Notes under the pieces: model-generated
The model's database searches: none
Told to the model about the DNA's origin: nothing
Seen by the model: the letters and a program-made list of their open reading frames with translations, nothing else
In this document: positions 48,701 to 59,508 of the stretch, in pieces
Numbering within the stretch: position 1 is the first letter of the stretch
Layout of the letters: each line of letters begins with the position of its first letter
Position numbers and translations under genes: made by a program
Assembly (NCBI GenBank): GCA_963971305.1
Contig: OZ020307.1
Coordinates: 7,763,501-7,827,500 of the forward strand
Length of the DNA stretch: 64,000 bases
Source of the DNA: Arcuatula senhousia
Taxonomy: Eukaryota > Mollusca > Bivalvia > Mytilida > Mytilidae
Reading direction: 5' to 3'

Positions 48701-49239
48701 TTCTAAAACACCATATTTATCGGTATTAGATATATACTTTAGTTTTTGTTGTTGTTGTAGGATGACACGGAAAATACTTAAGTACGTACTTACAATGAGT
48801 AAATTAATGTCAAATAATAATAATAATAAAAAAAAACGTTTCAACCAATTACCACATAAAACAAGTTATCAAATTTGCACAAGTTGAATAAGAAGACAAC
48901 AAAGCAAAGACATACACGCAAAAAAAAAGGGATTATTGCAATGGTGCTTACTTGGTACAAGCATCTCTAACGAAATGGTGGAGTACATTAGTAAACTGAG
49001 TTTTTTGGCTTCAAACCTCCCTCGTCCGTTAATTGCGATTTGGAGAAAAGTATTTGATATATTATCTAATGGTTTCCTCAACTTCAATACATGTAAATGG
49101 TCAACTGTATTGAGATGTCTATAGGGTTTCTAAGGGAATGCATGTGGATATTTAAGTTTAGCTCATTAGCTGAACATTCATGCAAACACAAGTTCGTGCC
49201 TTTCTTTTACATTTTTCAATCTATAGGACCAAAAAACAA
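45790..49239. other. Cargo segment without recognisable genes
   Basis: About 3.4 kb. The longest open frame is 95 codons (46915-47202, minus), with no recognisable domain. A run of ten C at about 46480 and scattered TACATGTA palindromes are the only local features. Introns could hide a spliced gene from this reading. Confidence 0.55.
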
Positions 49240-50520
49240 CTAATATTGACAATAAGGGGCTATTAGTCCCGTTCATTAGGAGACTCATGAAGAGCTCACT
49301 GAGCTAAACACTTTATACAAGCAAATGTTTTCTTTATTTCAATCTATAACGCAAAGCATTTATTTTTTGTCATAGAGATGCCATTATTGCTTTAATGGGT
49401 CATCTGACAATCTATAGGTCAAAACATGTTTACTGCATTTTTTCTTTAAAGAGCCATAACCCCTATGGAGACTTGTGTAGAGCTCAAAGTGCTGAAGGTT
49501 TTTGAATGCAAAAGCTTTTCTCTATCTACATAGTTTTCTCAATTTCGTAAGCTGTATATTATACTGGTGTATGGCAATAAACATGAAACAAGAGGCTACC
49601 AGGAGCCTGAATCGCTCACCTGGTCCTTAAGCCATAATGGTATCTTCTTTAAGGGGTCAACTCCCAACTAAGACACAACAGAGACGTTCCTAAAGCTAAA
49701 TGAGCCGAACATTAAAGCAAGCCCCACATTTTCTCTATCTGTAATAGTTTTCATTCTATAGGGCAAAAACATGAAAAAAAAACGCTATTTTTGACCTTAA
49801 AAGGGCCATAACCCCTATCAGGGGTCATCCGACAACTTTGACCCAATGGATACTTTAGTAGAACTTAATGAGCTGAACATTTTAGCAAGCAACATCTTTT
49901 CTCTATCTGCAATACTAGTAGTTTTCATTCTATAGGGCAAAAACATGAAAAAAACGCTATTTTTTTTAACCTTAAAAAGGGCCATTACCCCTGTAAGAGG
50001 GCATCTGACAACTTCGACCCAATGGAGACTTTTGTAGAGCTTAATGAGCTGAACATTTTAGCAAGCAACATCTTTTCTCTATCTGCAATACTAGTAGTTT
50101 TCATTCTATAGAGCAAAAACATGAAAAAACGCTGTTTTTTACCTTAAAAGGGCCATAACTCCTGTAAAGGGTCATCTGACAACTTCGGCCCAATGGAGAC
50201 TTTTGTAGAGCTTAATGAGCTGAACATCTTAGCAAGCAACATCTTTTCTCTATCTGCAATACTAGTAGTTTTCATTCTATAGAGCAAAAACATGAAAAAA
50301 AACGCTGTTTTTGACCTTAAAAGGGCCATAACCCCTGTAAAGGGTCATCTGACAACTTCGACCCAATGGAGACTTTTGTAGAGCTTAATAAGCTGAACAT
50401 TTTAGCAAGCAACACCTTTTCTCTTTCTGCAATGGTTTTCATTCTATGGAGCAAAAGCATGAAAAAACACCATTTTTGTTCTTTCTTTTTACACAAATCC
50501 ACAAACAGTTTAAGATTATC
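49240..50520. repeat. Diverged tandem repeat, about 172-177 bp units
   Basis: Phrases such as GGGCCATAACCCCTGTAAAG, CTTTTGTAGAGCTTAATGAG and TTTTCTCTATCTGCAATAC recur. The GGCCATAACC-type point lies near 49805, 49982, 50153 and 50325, with older, more diverged copies back to about 49240. The last four copies are closest. This family resembles repeats widespread in bivalve genomes. Three 61- to 87-codon frames inside it are repeats of one another and not called. Confidence 0.88.
49584..49625. repeat. Dispersed-repeat boundary motif
   Basis: AGGCTACCAGGAGCCTGAATCGCTCACCTGG is echoed at about 52243-52275 (GAGGAGCCTGAATCACTCACTT). In bivalve sequence this kind of phrase often marks the start of a dispersed repeat. 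Here it lies inside the 172-bp repeat region. Confidence 0.5.
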
Positions 50521-52954
50521 TTTATTATCAACACTTATTATTTTTCAACTGTCATATACATGTATTGAGTGTAATAAAATGTTTCTGACATTCCATGTAT
50601 TACACAAAGAATATGTACAAAAGACATAAATTTTTCTCATGTCAATCAACCTTGAATGTGGTTAGACAGTTACTATTTTAGAATGATATCCCCATGTACA
50701 TGTATATGTGTATTCAGTTTCATAATACTATACCCCTCCTTTATGATGAAGTAAGATAAACCTGAAAGTAAGGTATAAAATCCCCTTTTTCTGTGATCAA
50801 TCAACCATAAAGTTGATGAAATAGGTATAATTTTAAGGTGGTTGTTGATTGTTCATATTCTGATGTGCACATGTATACAGTAAGTTTCATGACAATACCA
50901 TACAAACTCCATGGTAAATTAACTGAAGGTAAACCTGATTTGGGACATTCAAACAGACACTATATGCCTCTCTACTTTCGTAGATGGGGTATAAAAATAT
51001 ATCACTTTCTTTAGAGTGCTTAAGACAACAGACAATAGACAATAGACAATATTTATTTGCATTAACACATTTACATTAAATGGTTATAGCACAAAGAATA
51101 AGCAAAAAATGTCCATAAACAGTTCATAATTACAAATATAGCAATATTAACATGGCATGACAGTGGTACTAATTTATTAAGTGTATAAAAAAATATTCTC
51201 CTTTAACTAATGCAATGAGCAATAGAGTTTGCTCCACTGTTGGAGGCCTCATTGTGACTTTTAAATGTTTTTTTCAATCTTTATAATGTGATTTGTTTTA
51301 TGCATATTCCATCTATTTTAAACATGTTCAAGTTATTCTGTATTGTTTGAATTTATTAACTGCACAAGATAGGGTCAAAAACTTTTTTTGTTAACATTCA
51401 AAACAAGAACTATGCTGCTTTGAAGTGGTTTTGATCCACTATCTCTGATTTCTCAGTGTTTTACATTAAACTATCAAAGCTCATTACAGTTCCTGTAATT
51501 TAAATAGATATTTTCTTAACTGGATGTAGACAGCTAGGGTTAACCATAGGTTGAAAATCAAGGGGGTGGGAATTTTTTGCCATTATTTTTTTTGTCGTAA
51601 TTAGCTAATTTGTCATATATTTGTAATTTTAGGCAAAATTACAACAGCTAATTGATTAGATATAAAACTTTGTTTAAAGTAAAGTATAACATTATATATG
51701 TATATATAACACATCATATATTAACAATAAGCAATATAACATCTCTATGCCATCTTTTGAAACCATCATTTAAGCATTCCGTATCTTCCATGAGAAAGTT
51801 TCATGACTGACTTGATCATCTTTATGGCACACTGATATCTCTTTCACATTCTGTAAAAACAACAAAAATTGAAATTGATTATTAAGTAATGCAACAAGGA
51901 TAAAATGGAAAATAGAAAAAAAAACAATTTGAAGCTTATGCTCACTAATGATACCCTGCTCCAAAACTATTTCTTAGAAAAAAAACTCAACTATTGAGAG
52001 CCTAAAATCGTTACCCTAACCATATGGTACTATAAGACAATATCAGACCTTTCTCTTTAGTTGCATAGTAAACTGTGATAAAAATTTTGACCTTTTTTAT
52101 GTCTACTGAGTGTAAAACCTTAGTGAAGTTGATGATGAGCATAAAATCTATACACACTACAATATGTTGTAGTATAAAAATTAAAGCTACATGTATATGG
52201 AAAATATCAGACCTTTAAGTCATGTAGTTGCTTTGACAAATTAGGCTCAGAGGAGCCTGAATCACTCACTTGACCAATAAAATGAAAAGGATTATTCACC
52301 AATATTGAAAGCAATGGCTGTCAATCTACAACTAAAAGGTCAATGTCATCTTTTAACAAGAGTATGTTATTGTAGTCAATCTGATGTCTGCTCTAACATT
52401 TATGAGCTGAAATGATACAAAGAATAAATGGACAATAAGCATGATAAGTTTAATAGTGATTCGTTTTGAGGTCTAAATGCTCATACTATTATTCACTTTT
52501 TTTCATTTTATATAAGATGTGTATGTCGTATACATGTTAAGTTGCAACTTATATACATGTTGATAAATTATACAAGTGTACCATAGAATTGGACATGACA
52601 TATTTTTTGTAATCATAAATGAGAATGGAATATTAAAGAAAAAGTGTATCATGAGGTTCACAATCAAGTCTATAAAATACAACAAGTTTTAAGAACATAT
52701 ACATTGCATAATGATGGTAATATAAGTTCCCCGACTTTGATGCCTTGATTTCAGCAACACCACTTTACAAACTTTTGATTGGCACTTCAGTAATGTTATT
52801 TATGAATCATTTGGGTGAATATTTCTAAAAATTGACATGCAGAATTTCAACAAAAAGTGTAAACTATCATGTGTCTTCTCTGGGATTCCATGTAACTATA
52901 CTGCAACATTAACAATAATGCAACTGTACACAACATATATATATATAATCAAGA
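50521..52954. other. Cargo segment without recognisable genes
   Basis: No open frame over 64 codons after 50630. It includes a short AGACAAT repeat near 51010-51050, the inverted-repeat arm 51415-51480 and a second copy of the GGAGCCTGAATC motif near 52250. Otherwise I see nothing definable. Confidence 0.55.
51415..51480 (-). repeat. Partner arm of the long-range inverted repeat
   Basis: Reverse complement of 44117-44181 with few mismatches; the shared core is CTATCTCTGATTTCTCAGTG. Confidence 0.8.
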
Positions 52955-53303
52955 TAAAATACTGTAATTGGTCTTGTTGTAAATGCTGAGCAGAACAAAT
53001 CTCTTAGGCAAGGCCAAAAGTAACATTAAAGGTTGTATTGGGTGAAAAGTCTCTTTAAAGTGTACATGTATGTGTGTGTTTAAGGGTAAAACACACTTTT
53101 CAACCCGCCTGGGCCATATAAGGTGGTCAGTTTGAATGTTGGAGGAAACCACCGACCTTTGGTAGGTAACTGACAAACCTAGTCACATACAGGTCGGGAA
53201 GTGTTGTATTTTGTAAAGTACAAGCATGACTCGAACACCAACTGAGAGGTGTTCCGCTAGTGATCAACCTGTATCTTAGACCACTGGGCCACTCATTTGC
53301 CCC
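52955..53303 (-). mobile_element. tRNA-derived SINE
   Basis: Read on the minus strand, 53303-53221 has a tRNA-like head: an A-box-like TGGCCCAGTGG about 12 bases in and a B-box-like TGTTCGAGTCA near its end, the two RNA polymerase III promoter elements. The head cannot fold as a clean tRNA. Downstream the body carries AAGGTCGGTGGTTTCCTCC, which resembles the conserved central domain of MetaSINEs known across animals, and then an AT-rich tail near 52955. The 3' limit is approximate. Confidence 0.65.
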
Positions 53304-53460
53304 TCTCTTTTAACTCAGGAATATAATGTAATGTAATGTAATATAGTGTAATGCTGTGAAGGAATTGTTGCTCCCATGTAATGACTTTGTCAATGGCATG
53401 CAGCTTTAATCTTACTTGTCTGTGATTGCAGTTAGTCTCTTTCTTAAATTAGATCTACCA
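53304..53460. other. Short non-coding stretch with TAATG repeats
   Basis: Contains a small imperfect repeat of TAATG/GTAATG around 53320-53350. Nothing else is visible. Confidence 0.5.
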
Positions 53461-53466
53461 CATGAG

Positions 53467-53934
53467 TCCCGGGGGGGGTCACTTCCATTATAAGATGAGA
53501 TAGGGATGAGCCGCTGGAATAGGTACCTTTTTCATGGTCTCAATTATATCAAAAGGGTGTGAAAATTAGTTAAGGATATGCATTTCCAGATGAGATTATG
53601 TCACAAGGTCGGTATGTTGTATCTCAATCAGATGCTGATATCAGAAGCCAATTATCATCTGACTGACATCTAATTTGATAAGGTTACAAACCACAACTGC
53701 CCCAGCAGGTGTTTAATCCTGCTCTCCATCATGATTAACCATGTTAATTCCATAATGTTCAGATTTCCTGTTATTTATACATAATATGCTTATATATGAA
53801 AAGGTATACTTTTATCCTCAAAATATATGATTAGGTGTATTTTTTTAAATTTCAAAATATATGATAAGGATGGGGGTCCCAAGGTGCCAGCGGCTCACCC
53901 CTACCAGAAATAGTTTTGAGTGACCCCCCCGGGA
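53467..53934. mobile_element. MITE, 468 bp, with CCCGGGGGG-type inverted ends
   Basis: The left end TCCCGGGGGGGGTCACT and the reverse complement of the right end TCCCGGGGGGGTCACT match; a second matching block, GGGATGAGCCGCTGG/GGGGTGAGCCGCTGG, lies about 40 bp further in. CATGAG occurs directly outside both ends (53461-53466 and 53935-53940) as a 6-bp target duplication. There is no coding sequence. It is a non-autonomous DNA transposon of unknown superfamily. Confidence 0.85.
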
Positions 53935-53940
53935 CATGAG

Positions 53941-54608
53941 TATTGGTATAATGATGTCATTAAATGTCAACTTCTCTTCTTCCACTTGGTCCAGGTCTTT
54001 TAATGGTTGACTTTTTGTTTTAAACAGAGACAGTACCTGTTAAAGTAAAAAAAAAAGAAAATCTATAAAATAGAAATTACATGATTGTATATTAAAAAAA
54101 AACAAATTTGAATAACTATCTTAATTTGTGTGTGTTTTTTTTTAATTTCTAAACAGTTTCCTATGAAATTGGAAGACATTGTCAGTACAAAATGGAAACT
54201 TGTAAAGGACTAAAATAAAAAAAAAGGAAACAGGAGCTTTTTTCCATTGTCCTATAACTGTCTAAAATGCTTAAATCCTTAACATTGGCAAGTCACCCTG
54301 TTCAATGCTTCTTTCTGCTCTTTATAAGCTACTTTCATTTGACGCTAGAACATTTGGTAAGCATGGTAAGAGTATTTATAATTTTCGTATCATGAGTCTT
54401 TCATAGACTATTTGAAAAAGACATATTTTAGAATTTGAAACAAGATATGGAGAGAAAAGAAAAAAATGTGGTTTTTAGGATATATACGGTCAAATATGAC
54501 AAGAATTTATATTGAAAATAACCAGACATATGTACAAATGAAGAGTTTCATGCTCTTATGAATAATAACAACCAAATAAAAAAATACAATGTAAGGGATA
54601 GATAAAGA
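53941..54608. other. Cargo segment without recognisable features
   Basis: AT-rich with several A and T homopolymers. I see no gene or repeat before array B begins. Confidence 0.55.
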
Positions 54609-57600
54609 GGCCCATGGTCTTACAGGTGATAACAGTCAGATAAGACAATGAGGTGTTATAAGAGGATAGAGGGGTCAATGGTTTGATGGTTGATCACAGT
54701 CAGATACAAGACCATGGTATGTTATGGAGAGATAAAGAGGTGCATGGTTAAACTGATGATAACGATCATATAAGACCATCGCATGTTTTGAGCAGATAGA
54801 GGGGTCTTATGGATGAAATTAAATAAGACCATGGTATGTTAAAAGAAGATTGAGGGGTCCATGGTCTTATGGATGGAAACAGTTTGGAAAGACCATGGCA
54901 TGTTATAAAGAAACAAAGGGGTGTATGGTCTTATGGCTGATAACAGTCAAGTAAGACCATGACATGTTATAAGAGGATATAGGAGTCTATGGTCTTATGG
55001 TTGATAAAAGTCGAATAGGACCATGACATGTGATAGGAGGATAGAGGGGTTCATGGTCTTATGATTGAAAACAGTTATATAAGACCATGGCATGTTATTG
55101 AGTGATAGAAAGGTCCATGGTCTTATAGATGATAACATGATAACAGTCAGATAAAACCATGGCATTTTATAAGAGGATAGAGGGGTTCATGATCTTATGG
55201 CTGATAACAGTCAAATAAGACCATGCCATGTTATTAGAGGATATAGGAGTCTATGGTCTTATGGTTGATAAAAGTCGAATAGGACCATGACATGAGATAG
55301 AAGGATAGAGGGGTCCATGGTCTTATGATTGAAAACAGTTATATAAGACCATGGCATGTTATACATGTTATAAGAGGAAAAAGGGGTCCATGGTCTTATG
55401 GGTGATAACAATCAAATAGATAGAGGGGTCAATGGTCTTATCATTGATGAAAGTCAAATAAGACCATGACATGTTAATAAGAGGCTAGACTGGTTCATTG
55501 TCTTAAGGATTATAACAGTCGAAAAAGACCATGACATGTGAGGATATACAGGGTTCCCTTGTCTAATGGGTGATAACAGTCAAATAGGACCATGGCATGT
55601 AGAGGGGTACATGGTCTTGTGGGTGATAAAAAAAGACCATGACATGTGATAAGAGGATAGAGGGGTCAATGGTCTTATGGGTAATAAAAGCCAAATAAGA
55701 CCATGCCATATTATAAGAGGATATAGGAGTCTATGGTCTTATGGTTGATAAAAGTAAAATAAGACCATGGCATGTTTTAAGATGATCTTAAGGGTGATAA
55801 CAGTAAAATACAACCATGACATGTTATAAGAAGATAGAAGTGTCTGTGGTCTTATGGATGAAAACTTGAGATACATGTAAGAACATAGCATATTATGAGA
55901 GTGTAGAGGGGTCTATGGTCTTATTAGTGGAAACAGTTTGATAATGCAATAGCATGTTATAGAGAAATAAAGAGGTCCATGGTCTTATGGATAATAACAG
56001 TCAAATAAGACCATGACATGTTATAAGAGGATAGAGGGGTCCATAGTCTAATGGCTGATAACAGTCAAATAAGACCATGACATGTTACAAGAGGATAGAG
56101 GGATCCATGGTCTTATTGATAGAAACAGTTTGATAAGGCCATAGCATTTTATAGAGAAATAAAGAGGTTCATGGTCTTATGGATAATAAAAGTCAAATAA
56201 GACCATGGCATGTCTTAAGATGATAAAGGGGTCCATGGTCTTATGGTTCTTAACAGTCATATAGGATAATGACATGTAAAAAGAGGATGAAATGGTCCAT
56301 GGTCTTATGGTTAATAACAGTCAAATAAGACCATGATATGTTATAAGAGGATAGAGGGGTCCATGGTCTTATGGCTGATAACAGTCAAATAAGACCATGA
56401 TATGTTATAAGAGGATAGAGGGATCCATGGTCTTATTGATAGAAACAGTTTGATAAGGCCATAGCATTTTATAGAGAAATAAAAAGGTCCATGGTCTCAT
56501 GGATAATAACAGTCAAATAAGACCATGACATGTTATAAGAGGATAGAGGGGTCCATGGTCTTATTGATAGAAACAGTTTGATAAGGCCATAGCATTTTAT
56601 AGAGAAATAAAAAGGTCCATGGTTTCATGGATAATAACAGTCAAATAAGACCATGACATGTTATAAGAGGATAGAGTCTTATGGCTGAATAAGACCATGA
56701 TATGTTATAAGAGGATAGAGGGATCCATGGTCTTATTGATAGAAACAGTTTGATAAGGCCATAGCATTTTATAGAGAAATAAAAAGGTCCATGGTCTCAT
56801 GGATAATAACAGTCAAATAAGACCATGACATGTTATAAGAGGATAGAGGGGTCCATGGTCTTATTGATAGAAACAGTTTGATAAGGCCATAGCATTTTAT
56901 AGAGAAATAAAAAGGTCCATGGTTTCATGGATAATAACAGTCAAATAAGACCATGACATGTTATAAGAGGATAGAGGGGTCCATGGTCTTATGGCTGATA
57001 ACAGTCAAATAAGACCATGATATGTTATAAGAGGATAGAGGGATCCATGGTCTTATTGATGGAAACAGTTGGGTAAGGCCATAGCATGTTATAGAGAAAT
57101 AAAGAGGTACATGGTCTTATGGATAATAACAGTCAAATAAGACCATGATATGTTACAAGAGGATATACATGTAGGGATCCATGGTCTTATTGATAGAAAC
57201 AGTTTGATAAGGCCATAGCATGTAATAGAGAAATAAAGAAGTCCATGGTCTTATGGATAATAACAGTCAAATAAGACCATGATATGTTACAAGAGGATAG
57301 AGGAATCCATGGTCTTATTGATAGAAACAGTTTGGTAAGGCCATATCATTTTATAGAGAAATAAATAGGTCCATGGTCTTATGGATAATAACTGTTAAGT
57401 AAGACCATGGCACATCTTAAGATGATAAAGGGGCCCATGGTCTTATGGTTCTTAACAGTCAAATGGAATAGTGACATGTAAAAAGAGGATGAAATGGTCC
57501 ATGGTCTTATGGTTGATAACAGTCAAATACAACCATGACATGTTATGAAAGGAAAGAGGGGTCCATGGTCTTAAGGTGATAATAGTAAAAAAGACCATGG

Positions 57601-58510
57601 CATGTGATAGGAGGATAGAAGGGTCAATGGTCTTATCAATGATAAAAGTCAAATAAGACCATGACATGTTATTAAGAGGCAAAAGGGGTCCATGGTCTTA
57701 TGGTTGTAAAATCAGACCATGGCATGTAATGAAGATATAAAGGAGTGTATGGCCAATGCCTGATAACAGTCAAATAGGGCCATGACATGTTATAAGAGGC
57801 TAAAGGGGTCCATGGTCTTATGGATGAATACAGTTAAATAAGACCATGGTATGTTATGGAGTGATGAAAAGGTCCACGGTCTTCTGGTTGATTACAGTCA
57901 TATAAGACCCATGGCATGATATAAATGAATAGAGGGGTTCATGGTCTTAAATGTCTTATGGCTGCTAACAGTCTTATAAGATCGTGATATGTTATAAGAG
58001 GATATAGGTGTTCATGTGGTCTTATAATTGCAAAAGTTGGACAAGACCATGGCATGTACATGTAATGGTTTATAGATGATAACAGGCAATTAAGACCATG
58101 ACATGTTATAAGAGGATATAGGAGACCATGGTCTTATGGGTGATAACAGTCAAACAGGGCCATGACATGCTACAAGAGGATAGAGGGGTATATGGTCTTA
58201 TGGATGAAAACAGTGGATAAGACCATGGAATGTTATGAAGTGATAGAAAGGTCTGTGGTCTAATGGGTGAAAACAGTTAAATAAGACTGTGGCTAGTATT
58301 GAAGAGGAGAAAGGGGTTGAATGAAATCTGCAAGAAAAGATCATAGCATATGTTATGAGTGGTAGAGGCGTCTATGGTCTTATAGATGAAAACTTTTCAA
58401 TAAGACCATTGCATGCTATGAAGAGATAATTAGGTCAATGGTCGAATGGATGATATCAGTCAGATAAGATCATGAAACGTATGTATAGAGGGATCCACGG
58501 TCATATAAAT
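54609..58510 (-). repeat. Array B: inverted counterpart of array A
   Basis: About 3.9 kb of units near 64 bp, built on GGTCCATGGTCTTATGG, ATAACAGTCAAATAAGACC and ATGACATGTTATAAGAGG. The reverse complement is the inner subfamily of array A. Larger blocks are duplicated: a block of about 300 bp at about 56394 recurs at about 56694 with almost no change, including the variant AGGCCATAGCATTTTATAG. One 76-codon frame (57452-57682) is a by-product of the repeat. Confidence 0.93.
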
Positions 58511-58744
58511 AAATTAAAAAAACCTTTTAATTTCCGAAATATATGATCATAATATTGAGAAAATGAATAAACAAACAAGCCCTACCTAATCTTAGCATAA
58601 TAACGCGTATAATGTTGAACACACTTTTTCCTTTGTCGAAAACGAAATAAATAAAAGTTTTCCAGCAATGTCTCAAGGCTGTTTTCATGCGTTTTACCTT
58701 TCTGTTCAGATCAATTTCATTTCAAGCGTTGATTTCTACGTCCA
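58511..58744. other. Non-coding spacer between array B and right end
   Basis: About 235 bp without open frame or repeat. It matches the left spacer only weakly beyond the terminal repeat. Confidence 0.55.
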
Positions 58745-58821
58745 CCATTTTGAAAATTTTAGAGGTAAATTTTTGCCGGGGACAGAAGCAAACATGAATT
58801 TTCAAAAATAAGACCGTGGTC
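58745..58821 (-). repeat. Right terminal inverted repeat of the giant element
   Basis: Read on the minus strand from 58821 it begins GACCACGGTCTTATT, the same 15 bases as the left end, followed by the same order of short matching blocks over 77 bp. Confidence 0.85.
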
Positions 58822-58825
58822 TTAA
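58822..58825. other. TTAA at the right edge of the giant insertion
   Basis: Partner of 34740-34743. DIRS gag sequence resumes after it. Confidence 0.8.
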
Positions 58826-59508
58826 GGATCTTTCTGGACCTTTTAAATACCTCATATAAGATGATAGAGAAGATAGCATATAGAGGGCAACAAGCAAGTT
58901 ATCAGGGCATTATAATGCAATTATATATCCAGCAGAGTTTAGGTACTTTAATGTCAAATTTGTTGAGTAATGACTTTGATAAAGACAGTTGCATAAAGCA
59001 AGTTCGTGATACCTTTGCAATGACCACCAAAAGCTTAGATCAAATAGGAAGGGCAGGCGCGTTTCATCATATTGTGCGTCGTCAACTTGCTATAGCTGAC
59101 ACTTCACTATTTACTTTAGAAGACAATAGGTCCATTTCAGATTTACCGTTGTCTAGCAATGGGGTTTTTGGTGACAAATTAGAATCAACTCTTAAGACAA
59201 ACAAAGAGAAAAAGAAAACTCTAGATGACATTTTGCCTGATTTTGTAGATAAGAGCAAGGGTCAAAAAAGAAAAAGTAAAGAAGCCGAGAGTGCTTCAGC
59301 TCCTAAGAAATCTTATCAGGAGAAGGATAAATCAAATGTTAACACTTACAAATCTTCTTCTAATTATTTTCGTATTCCCAAGATTAAAAGAGACTATAGT
59401 GCAGGAGGAAAAGGAGCAAAAGCTGACGGATGTCAAGGTCAGAGCTTTAGAAACAAGAAAGGTGGTACCGGAAAGGGACCCAGCTTCAAACAAAACAAAA
59501 GTCAATGA
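58822..59508 (+). pseudogene. DIRS-like Gag, C-terminal part (interrupted)
   Basis: About 229 codons of gag after the giant insertion. The segment from about 58857 encodes a helical region (QQSLGTLMSNLL... to about 59120) and then a Lys/Ser/Gly-rich basic tail with no zinc knuckle, probably for nucleic-acid binding. The open frame formally starts at an ATG inside the insertion (58816). With the insertion removed, the left gag frame does not lead into this one: it hits TAA at 58857-58859, so there is also a one-base frame change nearby. The gag stop at 59507-59508 overlaps the RT frame, as is common in DIRS elements. Confidence 0.75.

Larger units (their letters stand above)
34744..58821. mobile_element. 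Giant 24-kb TTAA-flanked element with inverted subterminal arrays
   Basis: This stretch interrupts the DIRS gag. It is bounded by TTAA on both sides, has imperfect inverted ends of about 75 bp, and is laid out as a near mirror image: end, about 340 bp, array A (35159-38662), about 16 kb of cargo, array B (54609-58510, opposite orientation), about 235 bp, end. The arrays repeat a motif almost equal to the element's tip. TTAA duplication is typical of piggyBac and Kolobok transposons, but the tips do not clearly match either family as I know them. No frame over 100 codons lies in the cargo and I recognise no transposase, so if it moves it must be mobilised in trans. The architecture resembles foldback elements, which have tandemly repeated inverted ends. 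Confidence 0.75.

Noticed and set aside
53221..53303. A functional tRNA gene on the minus strand
   Set aside because: The A- and B-box motifs are present, but the sequence does not form a proper cloverleaf and continues into a SINE body.
34744..58821. Calling the giant element piggyBac or Kolobok
   Set aside because: TTAA alone does not decide the superfamily. The terminal bases are not a clear match to either and no transposase is present.
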